Part shown: in pieces, positions 60,773 to 64,000 of the stretch
How positions within the stretch are numbered: the stretch's first letter is position 1
How the letters are laid out: each line of letters opens with the position of its first letter
Source: Pseudoxanthomonas gei
GTDB taxonomy: Bacteria > Pseudomonadota > Gammaproteobacteria > Xanthomonadales > Xanthomonadaceae
Length of the DNA stretch: 64,000 nucleotides
Direction: 5' to 3'
Assembly (NCBI RefSeq): GCF_010119615.1
Contig: NZ_QOVG01000002.1
Span: 1-64,000 of the forward strand
Program-made: the position numbers and the translations under genes
Notes under the pieces: generated by a model
Told to the model about the DNA's origin: nothing
The model's input: only the letters and a program-made list of their open reading frames with translations
Databases searched by the model: none

Positions 60773-61675
60773 ATGCCCGCTTCCCCTGAAGTCCTCGCCA
60801 GCCTGCACTCCGCACGCAAGTCCTATGGAAAAGTGCTGGCGCTGGATGACATGAGCCTGCAGTTGCGCAGCGGCCAGGTGCTGGCATTGCTCGGAGCCAA
60901 TGGCGCCGGCAAGAGCACGGCGGTGGCGGTGATGCTGGGGCTGTGCGAGGCCGACCACGGGCAAGCCCTGCTTCTTGGCCAGTCGCCGCGGGCCATGGAC
61001 GCGCGCCGACGCTGCGGGGTGATGCTGCAATCCACCACGCTGCCCGACACCCTGGAGGTGGGCGAGCTGCTGGCGATGACGCGCGGCTACTACGCACGTC
61101 CCTTCAGCGTGGCCGACTGCGTGGCGATGGCCGGGCTGGAAGGCCTGCTGGAGCGACGCTACGGCAAGCTCTCGGGCGGACAGCAGCGGCGCGTGCAATT
61201 CGCCATGGCCATCTGCGGGCGGCCGCAGGTGCTGTTCCTCGACGAGCCGACCACCGGCCTGGACATCGAAGCGCGGCAGCAGATGTGGGCGGCGATCCGC
61301 GAACGCGCCGCCGCCGGCTGCGCGGTGCTGCTGACCACCCACTATCTGGAGGAAGCCGAGGCGCTGGCCGATCACGTGGTGGTGATGCAGGCAGGACGCA
61401 CCCTGGCCGAAGGCAGCGTGGAGCAGATCCGCGAACGCGTGCTGCAGCGACGCATCCGCTGCAGCACGCAAGTCAGCGAACACGGCATCGCCACGTGGCC
61501 GGGCGTGCGGCGGGTGCTGCGCGACGGCAAGCTGCTGGAGATACAGGCCGAACCGGTGGAACCGGTGGTCGCACGCCTGCTGTCCGAAGACCCCTCGCTG
61601 TCGGCACTCGAAGTCCATCGCGCCGGGCTGGCCGACGCCTTCCTTGAAATCACCCGTACTGCGGAGGCCGCATGA
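60773..61675 (+). CDS. ABC-2 exporter ATPase (LnrL/DrrA-like)
   Basis: A 300-residue ATPase with Walker A LGANGAGKSTA, signature LSGGQQRR, Walker B LFLDEPTTGLD and the H-loop TTHYLEEAEAL. A C-terminal extension of about 80 residues is typical of exporter ATPases of the drug-efflux type. The ATG at 60773 gives the normal N-terminus; an earlier in-frame ATG at 60719 is possible. Its stop overlaps the permease start (ATGA). Confidence 0.9.
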   Translation: MPASPEVLASLHSARKSYGKVLALDDMSLQLRSGQVLALLGANGAGKSTAVAVMLGLCEADHGQALLLGQSPRAMDARRRCGVMLQSTTLPDTLEVGELLAMTRGYYARPFSVADCVAMAGLEGLLERRYGKLSGGQQRRVQFAMAICGRPQVLFLDEPTTGLDIEARQQMWAAIRERAAAGCAVLLTTHYLEEAEALADHVVVMQAGRTLAEGSVEQIRERVLQRRIRCSTQVSEHGIATWPGVRRVLRDGKLLEIQAEPVEPVVARLLSEDPSLSALEVHRAGLADAFLEITRTAEAA

Positions 61676-62439
61676 ACACGATCGTCGCCGATGGATTCAG
61701 CAGGCGCGCCACCCTTGCCCTGTACCTGCGCGAGGCGAAATACGAATTCCTGCGCGTCCTGCGCAGCCCGGCTTTCAGCGTGCCCACGCTGGTGTTCGCG
61801 CCGATGTTCTACCTGCTTTTCGGCGTGCTCCTCAACCACGGCAACGTCCAGGCCGCCAGCTACCTGATGGCCACCTACAGCGTGTTCGGAGTGATGGGTC
61901 CGGGCCTGTTCGGGTTCGGCGTAGGCCTGGCCATGGACCGCGAGCGCGGCCTGCTGACCCTCAAGCGCGTGCAGCCGGTGCCGGCGCTGGCGCCGCTGCT
62001 GGCCAAGGTCGGCATGGCGATGATCTTCGCCGCCTGCATCGGCGTGATGCTGGTGGCCCTGGGCATGACCCTGGGCGGCGTGAACATGCAAGCATCGCAG
62101 GTAGCGCTGCTGCTATGCGTGGACATACTGGGCGTAGTCCCGTTCTGCGCGCTGGGATTGCTCATCGGCACGCTGGCCAGCGGCAATGCCGCGCCGGCGG
62201 TGGTCAACCTGATCTACATGCCGCTGGCCTTGCTCTCCGGCCTGTGGCTGCCGTTGCGCATGATGCCCGAGGTGATACAGACGATTGCGCCGGTATGGCC
62301 GTCCTGGCATTTGAGCCAGTTGGCGTTGAAGATCATCGGCCAGGACAGCGGCCGGCCGGCGGGGATGCACGTGGCGGTGCTGCTGGGCTTCTCGGCGATA
62401 TGCTTGTTCCTGGCGCAACGGCGCCTGCAACGCCACTGA
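61672..62439 (+). CDS. ABC-2 type permease
   Basis: A 255-residue six-helix permease of the ABC-2 type, with FSVPTLVFAPMFYLLFG, LFGFGVGLAMDRERGLLTLKR, and LIYMPLALLSGLWLPLRMMP. It is coupled to the ATPase gene by a four-base overlap and followed by the DesK-like kinase after 7 bp. Such sets act in lipid- or antibiotic-stress export in other bacteria. Substrate unknown. Confidence 0.87.
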   Translation: MNTIVADGFSRRATLALYLREAKYEFLRVLRSPAFSVPTLVFAPMFYLLFGVLLNHGNVQAASYLMATYSVFGVMGPGLFGFGVGLAMDRERGLLTLKRVQPVPALAPLLAKVGMAMIFAACIGVMLVALGMTLGGVNMQASQVALLLCVDILGVVPFCALGLLIGTLASGNAAPAVVNLIYMPLALLSGLWLPLRMMPEVIQTIAPVWPSWHLSQLALKIIGQDSGRPAGMHVAVLLGFSAICLFLAQRRLQRH

Positions 62440-62446
62440 GGACGTC

Positions 62447-63568
62447 GTGAGCATCGCTTTTTTCCGTACCACGCCCGATTCGCTGGTCTGCAAGCAGCGG
62501 GAGAATCCGGACCCCAGCCTGGGCTGGTTTCCGTGGATCAACCTGGTGTGGTCGGTGTGGCTGTTCGTCACGCCGTTCTATGCCAACGCGGCCTACGACC
62601 AGTGGTTGTGGCCCACGCTGGGCAGCTATGCCGTGTTCCTGGTGCTGTTCCAGCGTTTCCATTACGGAAGCCACCGGTTGCCGATCGTGCTGGCCATCGC
62701 CGCGCTGGGTTTCGCCTTGCTGCCGTGGAACCCGGGCTCGCAAAGCTACATCATCTACGCCTGCGCGTTCTTCCCGTTCTGCATGCGCCCGCGCAACATG
62801 ATGCTGTCGATCGCAGCGCTGCTGGCGCTCTTTGCCTTCGCCTGGCATGTGGCCGGCATCCCCATGATCTACATGATCAGCGCAGTGATCGCCGGCCCGG
62901 TGGTCGGCCTGTTCAACATCGGCATGCGCCAGAAGATGCGCGCCGACGCGCAACTGCGCTTGAGCCATGAGGAAGTCAGGCGCCTGGCCGCGCTGGCCGA
63001 ACGCGAGCGCATCGGCCGCGACCTGCACGATCTGCTTGGACATACGCTGTCACTGGTGGCGCTGAAATCGGACCTGGCCTCGCGCCTGGTCGGCCGCGAC
63101 CCGGCGGCCGCGCGCAAGGAGATGGAAGACGTCAGCGGGGTGGCCCGCGATGCGCTGGCGCAGGTGCGGCGCGCGGTCAGCGGCATCCGCGCCGCGGGCC
63201 TGGCGGCCGAACTGGCGTCGGCGCGATTGCTGCTGGAATCGGATGGCGTGCGTTTCAGCTACGAGATTGAACCGGTGCCGTTGTCGGCGGAACAGGAAAC
63301 CGTGCTGGCGCTGGCCGTGCGCGAAGCAGTCACCAACATCCAGCGCCACGCGCGCGCCGGGGGCGCCACGGTGTCCCTGCACAGCGCCGACCAGCAGGTC
63401 AGCCTGCGCATCGAGGACGACGGCCGCGGCGGTGCCATCGTGCCGGGCAACGGCCTGGGCGGCATGCGCGAACGCATCGAATCGCTGGGTGGCCGCCTGC
63501 GCGTGGATGCCATGCCGGGTCAGGGCACAAGGGTGGAGGTGACGTTGCCGGTGGTGGGCAGCGGGTAG
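62447..63568 (+). CDS. DesK-like sensor histidine kinase (HisKA_3)
   Basis: A 373-residue sensor kinase. Four or five N-terminal helices (FPWINLVWSVWLFVTPFY onward) form a membrane sensor without a sizeable periplasmic domain. The HisKA_3 helix has the acceptor His in GRDLHDLLGHTLSLV, and the ATPase domain has REAVTNIQRHARA, DDGRGG and GLGGMRERI. A GTG at 62447 is the likely start. Its stop TAG lies within an inverted repeat. It probably pairs with the regulator at 63686. Confidence 0.88.
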   Translation: MSIAFFRTTPDSLVCKQRENPDPSLGWFPWINLVWSVWLFVTPFYANAAYDQWLWPTLGSYAVFLVLFQRFHYGSHRLPIVLAIAALGFALLPWNPGSQSYIIYACAFFPFCMRPRNMMLSIAALLALFAFAWHVAGIPMIYMISAVIAGPVVGLFNIGMRQKMRADAQLRLSHEEVRRLAALAERERIGRDLHDLLGHTLSLVALKSDLASRLVGRDPAAARKEMEDVSGVARDALAQVRRAVSGIRAAGLAAELASARLLLESDGVRFSYEIEPVPLSAEQETVLALAVREAVTNIQRHARAGGATVSLHSADQQVSLRIEDDGRGGAIVPGNGLGGMRERIESLGGRLRVDAMPGQGTRVEVTLPVVGSG

Positions 63569-63634
63569 CCGGTAACCGAAAGAATGATGCGAACTGGCTT
63601 CGCTTGTCCGGCTTCCGGCTTGCGGTTACCGGCT
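63566..63634. repeat. inverted repeat at the kinase stop codon
   Basis: AGCCGGTAACCG (63567-63578) and CGGTTACCGGCT (63623-63634) are a perfect 12-bp inverted repeat with a 44-bp loop. The kinase stop TAG (63566-63568) falls in the GTAG of the first arm. Confidence 0.7.
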
Positions 63635-63685
63635 CCAATCAACCATTTGCTATTTTGCGCGCATGAAATTCCGACCAGGCACCAC

Positions 63686-64000
63686 GTGATCCGCCTCCTG
63701 CTGGCCGAAGACCAGGCCATGGTGCGTGGGGCACTTTCGGCGCTGCTGGGCATGGAGCCGGACCTGGAAGTGCTGGGTGCCTCGGCCGATGGCGAAGCGG
63801 CCTGGCGCGACCTGCAGCGCCTGCAGCCCGACGTGCTGGTGACCGACATCGAGATGCCGGGGCTGAGCGGGCTGGAGCTGGCCCAGCGCATCCAGCGCCA
63901 GCAACTGCCCATCAAGGTCATCATCGTAACCACCTTCGCCCGCGCCGGCTTCCTCCGCCGCGCGCTCGATGCCGGCGTGCTCGGCTACCTGCTGAAGGAA
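63686..64000 (+). CDS. DesR/LuxR-type response regulator (5' part)
   Basis: The first 105 codons of a NarL/LuxR-family regulator that continues past the window. The receiver domain begins VIRLLLAEDQAMVRGALSAL, has the phospho-acceptor Asp in LVTDIEMPGLSG and the Lys in GYLLKE. The start is GTG at 63686; an ATG at 63664 is followed by a stop. The C-terminal HTH lies outside. It is the expected partner of the DesK-like kinase. Confidence 0.88.
   Translation, partial: MIRLLLAEDQAMVRGALSALLGMEPDLEVLGASADGEAAWRDLQRLQPDVLVTDIEMPGLSGLELAQRIQRQQLPIKVIIVTTFARAGFLRRALDAGVLGYLLKE

Overview
The window is a GC-rich, gene-dense chromosomal segment from a gammaproteobacterium of the family Xanthomonadaceae. 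Support comes from conserved housekeeping clusters (aroQ-accB-accC, prmA, DUF3426-fis-purH-purD, groES-groEL), dispersed GTAG-type extragenic palindromes like those of Stenotrophomonas and its relatives, and the recognisable protein families. A genus between Stenotrophomonas, Pseudoxanthomonas and Lysobacter fits best, but the sequence alone does not fix it. No prophage, transposase, integrase or CRISPR array was seen.

Layout. 0-8 kb: a partial gene end, gph, a btuB receptor under a cobalamin riboswitch, a TfoX_C protein with a free-methionine-sulfoxide reductase, bioD, a phasin with a palindromic operator candidate, queD and rhlE. 8-17 kb: an envelope-modification island with a sensor kinase, two near-identical OmpR-type regulators, a polyprenyl-phosphate glycosyltransferase, a stand-alone LAB_N membrane protein, an ArnT-like transferase, a PAP2 phosphatase and an EptA-like phosphoethanolamine transferase. 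It resembles lipid A modification and polymyxin-resistance loci. 17-23.5 kb: tRNA-Met, rppH, Fur-linked bfd, bfr, then a tripartite hybrid kinase coupled to a REC protein with degenerate GGDEF and EAL domains. 23.5-32.5 kb: a bactofilin between two paralogous coiled-coil membrane proteins, erpA, nudC, an AmpE-like protein, a DUF2752/dispanin trio, an LplT/acyltransferase fusion and purD.

32.5-44.3 kb is mostly a minus-strand housekeeping run: purH, fis, a DUF3426 protein, prmA, accC, accB, aroQ, a TlpA thioredoxin, a DsbD with a duplicated N-terminal domain and an XRE regulator. Two plus-strand unknown genes interrupt it between prmA and accC. 44.3-51 kb: a candidate small RNA, groES-groEL with a sigma32-type promoter and a CIRCE operator, lipA and prc. 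51-55.4 kb: an AraC/MGMT fusion, two EamA exporters, and an XdhC/MocA-like pair. 55.4-64 kb: a MacAB-type efflux system (two permeases, ATPase, HlyD adaptor), then an ABC-2 exporter with a DesK/DesR-type two-component system whose regulator runs off the window end.

Functionally the region combines central metabolism (biotin, fatty acid, purine, lipoate, shikimate), protein quality control (GroESL, DsbD/TlpA, Prc, free Met-SO repair), iron handling and several envelope-stress and export modules. Gene calls rest on recognised motifs and family resemblance. Functions of the unknown genes, operator assignments and small-RNA proposals are inferences.
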